Assembly (NCBI GenBank): GCA_027491075.1
Contig: JAIXWX010000034.1
Coordinates: 124,001-188,000, forward strand
Direction: 5' to 3'
From: Flavobacteriales bacterium
GTDB lineage: Bacteria > Bacteroidota > Bacteroidia > Flavobacteriales_D > Sanyastnellaceae
DNA length: 64,000 bases
The position numbers and the translations under genes are program-made. The notes beneath the pieces are model-generated. The model did no database searches. It had not been told where the DNA came from and saw nothing but the letters and a program-made list of their open reading frames with translations. Below, piece after piece: positions 1 to 8,974 of the stretch; the first letter of the stretch is position 1, and the number at the start of each line of letters is the position of its first letter.

Positions 1-7
1 TCTTTTG

Positions 8-15
8 TACTTTAG
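8..15 (+). promoter_or_regulatory. candidate -7 box of the TolB-like gene
   Basis: TACTTTAG matches the Bacteroidota -7 consensus TAnnTTTG at seven of eight positions and ends six bases before the ATG at 22. A transcript starting the usual few bases downstream would have almost no leader. The -33 region lies outside the window, so this cannot be tested here. Confidence 0.35.
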
Positions 16-21
16 CTATCT

Positions 22-3000
22 ATGCGGAAACTGTTGCCAATAACCGTTTTGTTTTTTACACTCATACTGGCTTTTGCTAGTAAGGCGCAGTTTTACCAAG
101 GGTCAAACATGGAGTTTGGGAAGAATAGAGTGCAATGGCGAGAGTTTGACTGGTACTATTATCCAACAGAGAACTTCGAAGTCTATTATTATCAAGGTGG
201 AGAAAATCTTGCTCAGTATGTTCTTGTATCGTCTGAAAAAAACCTGAAAGAAATTCAGAAGTTTTTTGATTACTCGATGGAGGATAAGATTCAAGTGCTT
301 TCATACGCAAAGCAAAGTGAATTTCGACAAAGCAACATCGGAATAAGCAATGATGATCAATACAATATTGGTGGAGCGGCACGCATCATGGGCAATAAGA
401 TGTTTGTCTATTACGAAGGCGATCATGCACTTCTTGAACTGCAAATCCGGGAAAGTCTTTCTCGTGTCGTATTCAGTGAAATGATGTACGGAGGTGATTG
501 GAAGGATGTATTGAAAAGTACCGCACTCCTTAGTATGCCAAAATGGTACGAAGAAGGCATTATATCTTATGCTGCTGCGCAAAAGAATTTGGATGCAGAA
601 CTTTTTATAAGTGATCTTGCAAGAAAGAAAAAAGTTCCAAGTATAAATCGACTAATAGGAAAAGATGCTATGTTGGCTGGACATGCATTTTGGAACTTTA
701 TTGCAGAGGTCTATGGGCCGAACGTGATTCCGAATATTCTTTACATGACTCGTCTGAGTAGAAACGTCGAAAGCGGATTTTTATACGTACTCGGGCTTTC
801 ATTGGATTCCGTCATTAAGGAATACAATAACTTTTATAAAGAAAAATATGGTGGAGTTAGAAGTGAAAAGATTCCTGGTCTGCCCGCTGCACCAGGGAAA
901 GACGCTACCAAAGCGGAGGTGAAGAAATATAAAAAAGCGTCGAAGTTGCTTGGTGACTTACCGGTAAAGTACAAAAAGAAATACCAATATAGCCAATTTA
1001 AACTGTCGCCGGATGCATCGAAAATGGCGTTTGTAACCAATGAAATGGGACAGTATAAGATTTGGATTTACGATTTCGAGAAAGAAAAACTACGGAGAAT
1101 AGTCAAGAAAGAGTACAAGTTGGATCGACTAGTGGATGAAAGTTTTCCAGTTCTCTCTTGGCATCCCAGCAGTGAGGCGTTGACTTATGTTTTTGAGAAA
1201 AAAGGAAGAGCATTCATCGGGACATATCAATTGCCAGAAAAGAAAGCCATTGAAAAAGAGCTTTTCAGAATTGAGAAAGTGATCGATATGCAATACAGCA
1301 AAGATGGTAAAAAGATAATTTTTAGTGGAGTTAATAAAGGAAGAACAGACTTGTATTTGTATCAGGTTATAGGAAACAATCAGCAACAACTGACCAATGA
1401 TATATTCGATGACCTGCACCCGCGTTTTTTGGATAACGATAGAAAAATAATTTTCGCCTCCAATAGACCAGATGATACCTTGCGCACAGAAGGTTATGGT
1501 GAGCTGGAGCTTTTGACAAAAGATATTTTTATTTACGATCTAGAGAATAAGGATTTTCTTTTGGAAAGGGTAACGAATACGCCTCTTGCTGATGAGAAAT
1601 TACCATTTGAGTATAGTCCTAAACAGTATACCTATTTAAGCAATGAGAGCGGGGGCATTTACAATAGGATGACTGCGCGTATCGATAGTACGATTGCTAG
1701 CATTGATACTACGATCAATTATCGATACTTCACTTCAGCTTCAAGGTTGAGCAATTTTCCTCGATTTCCAAGGGAGTATAGTTTCAATGCTGTTACCGGG
1801 GATTATGTGTTGCTTTTCAAAAAAGATAACCGTCCGATTGTTTATCTCGGTAATAGAACAATGGATGCGGCTCAGGCGGACAGCGGGGGAGACACAATGG
1901 GCGCGGGTCTAGCTACGGGTAAAGTTGAAGTTTACACTATGTCAGAGGATAGTTTAGCGGATGATGAAATTGATATCAATAACTATGTTTTTGAGGACGA
2001 GAGAAAGAAATACAATTATGAGAAAGAATCGGTGAGAATTCAAGAGATAACGGAGGTAGCGGATACACCGATAGATACCGCGACCAAGGTAGTAGACATT
2101 CCAAAGTCACGGGTTTATCGATTGAATTTTGCTACGGATTTTGTTTTGTCGCAAGTGGATAACTCTTTCACCAATGCGTTCTACCAGAAATTTACTTCTC
2201 CCACAAGTATCAATCCTGGTATATCTGGATTGATCAAGTTCGGATTGAGCGATTTGTTTGAAGACTATAAACTGGTTGGAGGCGTACGTCTGGCAATAGA
2301 TCTTCAAAACAATGATTTCGGAGTGAGCTTTGAGAATCTCAAAGGTCGTGTCGATAAGCGCATTACTCTTCAACGTCAGGCCCAAACGACCATCGATAAC
2401 TTTAGTTATTTCAGAATTCATACCCATGCCATCAATTATCAATGGAGGTTGCCTTTCACAGAATTGGCAAGTTTGAGAATAACAGCAATAGGTCGAATGG
2501 ACCGTGTGGTAACCTCTGCAATCGACCCTGTAAGCTTGGTACAACCTAATGTCAGAAGATTTCAACTGGGACTTCGGGCAGAGTATGTATTCGATAATAC
2601 CATAAACCGTGGTCTCAACTTGTACAATGGGACCCGCTATAAAGTTTGGTTTGAAAGGTATCAACGCCCTGAGCTTTTCGACCAGCGAAGCGACTTTAAT
2701 GTGGCAGGTTTTGATGTTCGTCATTACAGAAAAATTCACAGAGATCTAATTGCAGCGTTTCGGTTTAGCGGGTCAACAACGTTTGGAAGATATCAACTTG
2801 CGCATTACCTAGGAGGTGTGGACAATTGGCTCTTCCAAAGGGTTGACAACTCACTTCCCGGATTGGATACAAGTGTTTTTTATCATCAGACATTCACGGG
2901 GCCCATGCGAGGATTCTTTGTGAATTCAAGAAATGGAAATTCTTTTGGCTTGATCAATAGTGAATTGAGATGGCCCGTATTCAAGTACCTTATGAAGAAG

Positions 3001-3297
3001 CCAATTAAGAGTGATTTTGTAGAGAATTTCCAGATTGTTGGTTTCTTCGATGTGGGAACGGCATGGACTGGAATTTCTCCATACAGTCAGGAGAATCTTT
3101 TCAATCGCACTGTGGTGGATCAGAATCCTATTACTGTCATTATTGAGAATAACAAAGAGCCTATAATCTATGGCTATGGATTTGGCCTGAGGAGTAGGGT
3201 ATTGGGATACTTCATGCGAGCGGATTGGGCCTGGGGTGTGGACGATGGAAGAGTTTTGCCTAGAGTGTTTTATTTTTCTTTGAATCTTGACTTTTAA
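22..3297 (+). CDS. TolB-like beta-propeller / outer-membrane barrel fusion protein
   Basis: 1091-residue exported protein of unknown exact role. Residues 1-22 form a signal peptide ending SKA, so the mature protein starts with Gln. Residues about 25-290 resemble the gluzincin peptidase-MA fold (MPKWYEEG), but where HExxH would be the sequence reads RESLSRVVFSE, so it is probably not catalytic. Residues about 310-560 contain TolB/WD40-like propeller blades (SPDASKMAF, SKDGKKIIFSG). The last 370 residues look like an Omp85/surface-antigen beta-barrel and end in aromatic FYFSLNLDF. This three-part architecture is common in Bacteroidota, often named TolB, but it is not classical TolB. The lipase gene follows after 12 bases, so the two are probably cotranscribed. 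Confidence 0.8.
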   Translation: MRKLLPITVLFFTLILAFASKAQFYQGSNMEFGKNRVQWREFDWYYYPTENFEVYYYQGGENLAQYVLVSSEKNLKEIQKFFDYSMEDKIQVLSYAKQSEFRQSNIGISNDDQYNIGGAARIMGNKMFVYYEGDHALLELQIRESLSRVVFSEMMYGGDWKDVLKSTALLSMPKWYEEGIISYAAAQKNLDAELFISDLARKKKVPSINRLIGKDAMLAGHAFWNFIAEVYGPNVIPNILYMTRLSRNVESGFLYVLGLSLDSVIKEYNNFYKEKYGGVRSEKIPGLPAAPGKDATKAEVKKYKKASKLLGDLPVKYKKKYQYSQFKLSPDASKMAFVTNEMGQYKIWIYDFEKEKLRRIVKKEYKLDRLVDESFPVLSWHPSSEALTYVFEKKGRAFIGTYQLPEKKAIEKELFRIEKVIDMQYSKDGKKIIFSGVNKGRTDLYLYQVIGNNQQQLTNDIFDDLHPRFLDNDRKIIFASNRPDDTLRTEGYGELELLTKDIFIYDLENKDFLLERVTNTPLADEKLPFEYSPKQYTYLSNESGGIYNRMTARIDSTIASIDTTINYRYFTSASRLSNFPRFPREYSFNAVTGDYVLLFKKDNRPIVYLGNRTMDAAQADSGGDTMGAGLATGKVEVYTMSEDSLADDEIDINNYVFEDERKKYNYEKESVRIQEITEVADTPIDTATKVVDIPKSRVYRLNFATDFVLSQVDNSFTNAFYQKFTSPTSINPGISGLIKFGLSDLFEDYKLVGGVRLAIDLQNNDFGVSFENLKGRVDKRITLQRQAQTTIDNFSYFRIHTHAINYQWRLPFTELASLRITAIGRMDRVVTSAIDPVSLVQPNVRRFQLGLRAEYVFDNTINRGLNLYNGTRYKVWFERYQRPELFDQRSDFNVAGFDVRHYRKIHRDLIAAFRFSGSTTFGRYQLAHYLGGVDNWLFQRVDNSLPGLDTSVFYHQTFTGPMRGFFVNSRNGNSFGLINSELRWPVFKYLMKKPIKSDFVENFQIVGFFDVGTAWTGISPYSQENLFNRTVVDQNPITVIIENNKEPIIYGYGFGLRSRVLGYFMRADWAWGVDDGRVLPRVFYFSLNLDF

Positions 3298-3309
3298 ATT
3301 ACTATTTCT

Positions 3310-4389
3310 GTGAGAACGTTTATTCTTTTTTTCTCCTTGAACTTTTTATGTACAAGTTTATGGTCACAACTTCAGCCAGGTTTTGATAAAGAAGAATATA
3401 TCGAAATGTTAGTATTGGCATCTCGTCAGGGAGACAGCACTTGGTGGAAGGGAATGCCAGAACCAAAGCGATTTGAACGCATTTATAGATCGCGTGAATT
3501 GGGATTGAAAAACCGATGGGATTTATGGTATTCCCAAGAAGATAATACTGCTGTAATCTCATTACGAGGCACAACCGCTGACGGCGATAGTTGGTTGGAG
3601 AATTTTTATTCAGGTATGGTTCCGGCAACGGGAGAAATAGCTGTTTCCAATCAGGAAAAGTTTGCATACAAACTTGCGAATGATGCAAGAGCAGCGGTAC
3701 ATGGAGGATGGTTAATTGGCATGTGTCATTTGGCAGCAGATATACTTCCGAAAGTTGACTCTTCGTATCGCGCAGGGGTTCGCAATTTCATGGTGACTGG
3801 TCATAGTCAGGGAGGAGCTTTGAGCTATTTGTTGACGGCATATTTGCACCATGCAATCAAAGACGGAAAGCTTCCTTCGGATATAAAAGTGAAAACCTAT
3901 TGCAGTGCTGCTCCCAAGCCGGGTAATTTATATTTCGCTCATGATTATGATTATATGACTCGCGCTGGATGGGCCTTCAATGTCATTAACACGGCAGATT
4001 GGGTTACAGAAACACCTATGACTGTCCAGAGTTTGGAAGATTTGAATACCACCAATCCATTCAAAGATGTAGATGTTGCATTGAGAAATCAGGGTGCTAT
4101 AACTCGATCGGTTATTAAGCGCATTTATAATAAAATGAAAAATGGATTAGAGGATGCACGAGATGAATTTATAAAGTACTTGGGAGAAAGAGCAGGGGAT
4201 GAAGTAGAGAAAAAGCTACCTTATTATCAGCGTGAGGAATATGAAAAGAGTTTTTACTATACCCGTGCTGGACACATCATCACCTTGTTGCCGGATGAGG
4301 AGTATTATAAGCAATGGCCAGACAATGCCTCTATGGTATTCACTCACCACCTGTTACAACCGTATTTGTATTTGGTGATGAAGTGGTGA
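3310..4389 (+). CDS. secreted class 3-type lipase family protein
   Basis: 359-residue alpha/beta-hydrolase with a signal peptide (residues 1-19, LWS then Gln). The nucleophile elbow GHSQGG puts the catalytic serine at residue 166, and the following helix and the stretch KTYCSAAPKPGN fit the class 3 (Lipase_3) fold. The oxyanion strand VISLRGTT at 82-89 is also typical. Asp in NTADWV and a C-terminal His (AGHIITLL) are plausible triad partners. The start is GTG, 12 bases after the previous stop, with no in-frame ATG that keeps the signal peptide. Substrate is unknown; phospholipid or triacylglycerol ester hydrolysis in the periplasm or outside the cell is inferred from the family. Confidence 0.8.
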   Translation: MRTFILFFSLNFLCTSLWSQLQPGFDKEEYIEMLVLASRQGDSTWWKGMPEPKRFERIYRSRELGLKNRWDLWYSQEDNTAVISLRGTTADGDSWLENFYSGMVPATGEIAVSNQEKFAYKLANDARAAVHGGWLIGMCHLAADILPKVDSSYRAGVRNFMVTGHSQGGALSYLLTAYLHHAIKDGKLPSDIKVKTYCSAAPKPGNLYFAHDYDYMTRAGWAFNVINTADWVTETPMTVQSLEDLNTTNPFKDVDVALRNQGAITRSVIKRIYNKMKNGLEDARDEFIKYLGERAGDEVEKKLPYYQREEYEKSFYYTRAGHIITLLPDEEYYKQWPDNASMVFTHHLLQPYLYLVMKW

Positions 4390-4467
4390 AACTTGAATTC
4401 TGCAAGGAAAAAACAAGTCCTCTCAGCCAGACGTTTTTGATCTTAAAGGAGTTTTTATCGTCGTTCA

Positions 4468-5484
4468 TTAAAAATTCCAGACTACATGGATCACTGTTTC
4501 ACCAACCGCTTTCAAAGTAGCGACATCGATAACACTGAGATTATCGTTATGTGTATGATGAAAATTACCGAATGTATAACCTGCAAACCCCATCGCCTTG
4601 ACTTCAGGACGCATATCAATGATGTTTGCAGTTGGAATACCAGCCATGATCATAAACTGATGATCGTCTACAATTTCTTGTACTGTTTCATCTCTGAAAT
4701 AACTTCCATGTCCAAGTTTAGCGGCGGTATTCCACAGTCTGCCTACCATTCCAGGAGCTGCATCAACGGATTTACCTTCTTTATTGAAGGTTGCATCTTT
4801 CGCTCCAACCATATCTAAAAGTATACCCGCCTCTGCGATATAACCTGCTTTGTGCGGTTGCCTTAGCCAGTATTGTGAACCAAGACACCACGTAAATACG
4901 CTGTTGTCGTCTTGATTTTTTACAAACTCGGGTGTGCCATAATCCTCTACATCAAAGAAGATCAAATCAACTCCTACTTTTGGAGCTTGCGCTTGTAATA
5001 AACGCGCAATTTCCATCAAGACTCCTACTCCAGAACCACCGTCGTTAGCGCCATCGATTGGTTTTTTCCATTTGCTCTCGTCTGGATCTTTATCGGCAAA
5101 GGGGCGCGTGTCCCAATGCGCTGCCAATACAATGCGTTTTTTAGCACTCGGATTGAATTCGGCAATAATATTTCGCAAAGGCACATTCTTGCCATCGAAG
5201 GTGACTACACTCCCTTTTTGCTCAATCACATTTGCGCCATACGTTTTTAAAGTAGAAACCATCCAATCTCCACATTGTATGTGCGCAGTACTACCCGGAA
5301 CTCGAGGCCCAAAATCCACCTGTTTTTTTATCATGGCAAATGCACTATCCGCCTGAAACTTAGGTACTGCCACTGCAGCAGGAGGTTGATTGGTTTTTTG
5401 ATCTTTAACAGGCTCATCCTTGCATGCTACAAGGCCAATACAAAACACACAAATGAAAAGTAGATTCTTCAAAGCATTATTCAT
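4468..5484 (-). CDS. M28-family lipoprotein, glutaminyl-peptide cyclotransferase-like
   Basis: 338-residue lipoprotein with lipobox LVAC (Cys21). The metal-site motifs AHWDTRP (His123) and DGANDGGSGV (Asp148), the acidic FFDVEDYG segment and a late FHHTHND histidine belong to the M28 branch that includes glutaminyl cyclases. Family members convert N-terminal Gln to pyroglutamate on exported proteins. Many signal peptides in this window leave an N-terminal Gln, giving it many plausible local substrates. An aminopeptidase role is the alternative. Its ATG overlaps the last 8 bases of cysS, so translation is probably coupled. Confidence 0.85.
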   Translation of the reverse strand: MNNALKNLLFICVFCIGLVACKDEPVKDQKTNQPPAAVAVPKFQADSAFAMIKKQVDFGPRVPGSTAHIQCGDWMVSTLKTYGANVIEQKGSVVTFDGKNVPLRNIIAEFNPSAKKRIVLAAHWDTRPFADKDPDESKWKKPIDGANDGGSGVGVLMEIARLLQAQAPKVGVDLIFFDVEDYGTPEFVKNQDDNSVFTWCLGSQYWLRQPHKAGYIAEAGILLDMVGAKDATFNKEGKSVDAAPGMVGRLWNTAAKLGHGSYFRDETVQEIVDDHQFMIMAGIPTANIIDMRPEVKAMGFAGYTFGNFHHTHNDNLSVIDVATLKAVGETVIHVVWNF

Positions 5485-6946
5485 TTATAGACCACGTGGC
5501 ACCTTCTTTAGTGTCTTTGATCTGAATGTTCATTTTTTGTAATTCATCTCTAATGAGATCCGAAGTAGCGAAGTCTTTATTTGCTTTCGCTTTTGACCTC
5601 ATTTCTAAAATAAACTGCATCAATTGAGAGGTCAATGCATCGTTACTTTTTTCATCTTCCACTTGTAGACCTAAAACTTTCTCAAAGAAATCTTCAAATA
5701 AAATTTTTAGTAATTGAATATCCTCGGCTTTAAGCTGAATGGTTTGGTCCTTTGCGGAATTGACAATACGCACCGCTTCAAATAAATGAGAGATGAGGAT
5801 GGGAGTATTGAAATCATCATTCATGGCCTCATAGCATAGCTTTTGTAGCGCATGAATATCCTCATCGGATTTATCAGACGGTTTCAAGTGAGAAATAGCT
5901 TTAATGGCAGCTGTCATTCTTTTGTATCCTTTCTCTGCGGCCTGGAGTGCTTCATTACTGAAATCAAGCGTTGATGCATAATGACCTTGCAACATAAAGA
6001 AGCGAACGGTCATGGGGCTATATCCTTTATCCAGTAATTTATGATTTCCTGTTATCAATTCTTCAGGAGTAAAACCATTGCCCTCGCTTTTAGCCATTTT
6101 TCTTCCATTCACAGTGAGCATGTTCCCATGCATCCAGTAGTTAACGGGTTCGCAGCCTGTGGCACCAATATTTTGCGCGATTTCACACTCATGATGTGGA
6201 AATTTTAAGTCCATTCCGCCACCATGAATATCAAATGTTTTTCCAAGATACTTGGTACTCATCACCGAACATTCCAAATGCCATCCGGGGAAACCTTTAC
6301 CCCATGGGCTGTTCCATTGCATGAGGTGTTGAGGTTCTGCTTTTTTCCAAATAGCAAAATCCAAAGGATCGTTTTTTTCATCTTGGCCATCGAGATCTCT
6401 AGTGTTATTCATTAACTCATCAATGACCCGCCCACTTAGTTTTCCATAATTGTTACTCTCGTTGTATTTACGCACATTAAAGTAGACGGAACCATTTTTC
6501 TCATAGGCGAAACCATTTTGAATGATATCTTGGATCATTTCAATTTGCTCTACAATGTGTCCAGTAGCAGTGGGTTCTATCGACGGATTCAGAATATTGA
6601 AAATGCGCATCACATCATGGAAACCATTGGTGTATTTCTGTACCACTTCCATAGGTTCCAAATTATCTAATCTTGCTTTTTTTGCAATCTTATCTTCTCC
6701 CTCATCCCCGTCGCCTACCAAGTGTCCTACATCTGTAATGTTTCTTACGTATCGAACTTTGTATCCAATGAATTGCAAATACCGATATACAATGTCAAAG
6801 GTTAAAAACGTCCGTACATTGCCTAAGTGCACATCGCTGTATACGGTAGGGCCGCAGACATACATGCCCACGTGCTCGGGGTGAATGCTTTTGAATTCCT
6901 CTTTCTTTCTAGATAAACTGTTGTATATAACGAGCTTTTGATTCAT
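5477..6946 (-). CDS. cysS: cysteinyl-tRNA synthetase
   Basis: Class I aminoacyl-tRNA synthetase that charges tRNA-Cys in the cytoplasm. The start chosen gives 489 residues beginning MNQKLVIYNS; a longer frame to 7006 adds a hydrophobic tail that is not part of the family. CGPTVYSDVHLGN supplies the zinc-binding Cys31 and the HIGH-type HLGN (40-43). GWHLECS (Cys226) and FPHHECE supply the other zinc ligands, and KMAKS at 283-287 is the KMSKS loop. The C-terminal helical anticodon-binding region is complete. It lies first in a two-gene unit with the M28 lipoprotein, overlapping it by 8 bases. Confidence 0.97.
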   Translation of the reverse strand: MNQKLVIYNSLSRKKEEFKSIHPEHVGMYVCGPTVYSDVHLGNVRTFLTFDIVYRYLQFIGYKVRYVRNITDVGHLVGDGDEGEDKIAKKARLDNLEPMEVVQKYTNGFHDVMRIFNILNPSIEPTATGHIVEQIEMIQDIIQNGFAYEKNGSVYFNVRKYNESNNYGKLSGRVIDELMNNTRDLDGQDEKNDPLDFAIWKKAEPQHLMQWNSPWGKGFPGWHLECSVMSTKYLGKTFDIHGGGMDLKFPHHECEIAQNIGATGCEPVNYWMHGNMLTVNGRKMAKSEGNGFTPEELITGNHKLLDKGYSPMTVRFFMLQGHYASTLDFSNEALQAAEKGYKRMTAAIKAISHLKPSDKSDEDIHALQKLCYEAMNDDFNTPILISHLFEAVRIVNSAKDQTIQLKAEDIQLLKILFEDFFEKVLGLQVEDEKSNDALTSQLMQFILEMRSKAKANKDFATSDLIRDELQKMNIQIKDTKEGATWSINE

Positions 6947-6994
6947 AATGCAAATTAAAGCAGGGAAGGGGAATAATATGAAATTGTTTGGTAT

Positions 6995-7040
6995 AAAAAA
7001 AACCACGGGACTGATTCATCATCGAAGGTCAGTCCCGTGG
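6995..7040 (-). terminator. rho-independent terminator of the MORN-repeat gene
   Basis: Perfect 12-bp stem (7003-7014 paired with 7029-7040, CCACGGGACTGA arm) with a 14-base loop. On the minus strand it is followed by eight T residues (6995-7002). It lies 21 bases past the stop of the MORN-repeat gene and upstream of cysS. Confidence 0.9.
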
Positions 7041-7061
7041 CGGTTGTTTATGTGATATCAA

Positions 7062-7940
7062 TTAGTTTTCTATGATTCCTTCCCCGATATAACGTCCTTT
7101 TCTGTAGAGGTCAATACGGAGCAAAATTCCAGAGCTACTGTATTTGTACCATTTGCCGTTGTAAAGCTTTCCGTTTTTATATTCTCCGCTTTGTGTGATT
7201 TGTCCATTCACATCATACAAAGTGTTGTATCCATTGGGTTCAAAATTATCCGCTGGATTGCTTTTTCCCTTGGCCACTGGTGCTTCTTTTCCAATTTCTT
7301 GATTGTGTGGGTCAGCTTGCACAGGTATTGACTTCTCTTTCGTTTTAGAATAGAAGGTGCCAGACTTCACTCTTCCTTGATCGAACTGTTTTTCCTCAAT
7401 TAGCTTTCCTGATTCGTCGTAACGCTTCATGGCGCCACTTTCTTTGCCTCCAACTACATCTACTATAAGAGATGGTTGTCCATTATCAAAGAAGTAGTAT
7501 TGCGTTCCAACTCGTTTGCCCGTTTCATCAAAATAGAAGTGCTGTTGCAGGTTTCCATTGCCGTGAAAGCGTTTGAATTCTCCAGTATTTCTTCCGTCCT
7601 CCCAATTTCCCGCTTCTTCAATTTGTCCACTTGCGTAATAGACTTTATAAGGACCAAAAGGCTTTCCCCATTGATACGTAATTTCTGATTTGAGCTTTCC
7701 ATTGGGGTGGTATTTTTTCCATGACCCTTCTCTGCGATCATCTTTGTAGAAACCTTCTTCCACGGTAGCTTCAAATGGATAAAGGCGATCTCCTGTCATT
7801 CCTCCAGTAATCACCCAATAACCTTGACGCAATCCTAAATGATCTTTACTATTGATATCTCCATTACTCGCCCAAGATCCTACGGCTAATAAAATAATGG
7901 CGATTAAAACCAATGAGCGGCGTGTGATACGATTTCCCAT
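7062..7940 (-). CDS. MORN-repeat protein (YwqK-like)
   Basis: 292 residues. An N-terminal hydrophobic segment (about residues 9-24, LVLIAIILLAVGSWA) is a signal peptide or anchor. The rest contains about six degenerate MORN_2 repeats of the type HPNGKLKSE, YYASGQIEEAGNW, FHGNGNLQQ, FFDNGQPSL and YDESGKLIEE. Such proteins are often auto-named YwqK-family antitoxin, but there is no toxin partner next to it, so that label should not be taken as function. It sits alone, with a strong terminator behind it. A TAACTTTA element ends six bases before the ATG and may be its -7 box, which would make the transcript nearly leaderless. Confidence 0.75.
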   Translation of the reverse strand: MGNRITRRSLVLIAIILLAVGSWASNGDINSKDHLGLRQGYWVITGGMTGDRLYPFEATVEEGFYKDDRREGSWKKYHPNGKLKSEITYQWGKPFGPYKVYYASGQIEEAGNWEDGRNTGEFKRFHGNGNLQQHFYFDETGKRVGTQYYFFDNGQPSLIVDVVGGKESGAMKRYDESGKLIEEKQFDQGRVKSGTFYSKTKEKSIPVQADPHNQEIGKEAPVAKGKSNPADNFEPNGYNTLYDVNGQITQSGEYKNGKLYNGKWYKYSSSGILLRIDLYRKGRYIGEGIIEN

Positions 7941-7996
7941 GACATCTAAAGTTAGGTTTCTGACGTGATCCCTAATACGCGATGTCTAGAGGGAGG

Positions 7997-8956
7997 TTAC
8001 ACTTTAATGATTTTTTTTTTCTTGATTTCGGCGATCATGGTGGAAACCAAGCGCTCCATATCATACTCATGACTCCAACCCCAATCTACTCTTGCATTGC
8101 TATCATCAATGCTGTTGGGCCAAGAGTCAGCCAGAGATTGACGAAAATCGGGAGCGTAATCAATGGTGAAAGAAGGAATGTGTTTGCGAATTTCTGTGGC
8201 CAACATGGCTGGAGTAAAACTGATGCCTGCGAGATTATAACTGCCCCGAATTTTTATTCGGTCGGATGCGGCCTCCATAATACCAACGGTGGCACGAATG
8301 GCATCTTCCATCATCATCATTGGAAGCATTGTGTTTTCTTGAAGAAAACAGGTGTAATGTCCTGTTTCTAGCGCATGATAGAAGATATCTACAGCATAGT
8401 CTGTCGTTCCTCCGCCCGGTTCAGAGCGATAACCAATCAAGCCAGGATAACGCAATCCTCTAACATCTACACCATATTTTAAATGATAATACTCACACCA
8501 GCGCTCCCCCGCGAGTTTACTGATTCCGTAAACACTGGTTGGTTCCATGATGGTATACTGTGGGGTAGAATCTGCTGGAGTATTGGGTCCGAAGGCTGCA
8601 ATAGATGATGGCCAATACACTTGATGAAGATGGCCTTCCTTGGCAAGATCTAAGGTATGGAACAATCCACTCATGTTCAATTCCCAAGCAAAGGCAGGAT
8701 TCTTTTCGCTGGTCGCAGAAAGCAATGCAGCCAGTTGAAATATGATTTTAATATCGTACTTACGAACAATTTCAAACAATCGGTCCTTGTCCAGCACGTT
8801 CAATATTTCAAAAGGGCCTTCTTCGAAAATAGGATCTTCCGGTTGACGAATATCCGATGCAATAACGGATTCATTGCCGTATTTCGCTCGTAGCGCGAGC
8901 GTAAGCTCAATGCCGATTTGGCCTGAGGCGCCGATAATAAGGATGTTGCCTTGCAT
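7997..8956 (-). CDS. NAD-dependent L-threonine 3-dehydrogenase, SDR type
   Basis: 319-residue extended short-chain dehydrogenase. It has the Rossmann motif GASGQIG at 9-15, catalytic Ser in WPSSIAAF (117-118) and the YxxxK pair Tyr143/Lys147 in SVYGISKLAGE. GLRYPGLIGY and GGGTTDYAVDIFYHAL are characteristic of the UDP-galactose-epimerase-like threonine dehydrogenases, which oxidise threonine to 2-amino-3-ketobutyrate. The usual partner kbl is not in the window. It follows the alpha/beta hydrolase gene by 18 bases on the same strand. Confidence 0.85.
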   Translation of the reverse strand: MQGNILIIGASGQIGIELTLALRAKYGNESVIASDIRQPEDPIFEEGPFEILNVLDKDRLFEIVRKYDIKIIFQLAALLSATSEKNPAFAWELNMSGLFHTLDLAKEGHLHQVYWPSSIAAFGPNTPADSTPQYTIMEPTSVYGISKLAGERWCEYYHLKYGVDVRGLRYPGLIGYRSEPGGGTTDYAVDIFYHALETGHYTCFLQENTMLPMMMMEDAIRATVGIMEAASDRIKIRGSYNLAGISFTPAMLATEIRKHIPSFTIDYAPDFRQSLADSWPNSIDDSNARVDWGWSHEYDMERLVSTMIAEIKKKKIIKV

Positions 8957-8974
8957 GTTCTATGGGTACTGCGC

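Noticed and set aside
2107-2739. 210-codon open frame on the minus strand
   Set aside because: It lies wholly inside the TolB-like gene, which has a clear signal peptide and domains; the reverse frame shows no motif.
4390-4467. terminator between lipase and M28 genes
   Set aside because: Only weak complementarity and no T-rich stem end were found.
7062-7940. toxin-antitoxin system (YwqK antitoxin label)
   Set aside because: MORN repeats are common in unrelated proteins and no toxin gene is adjacent.
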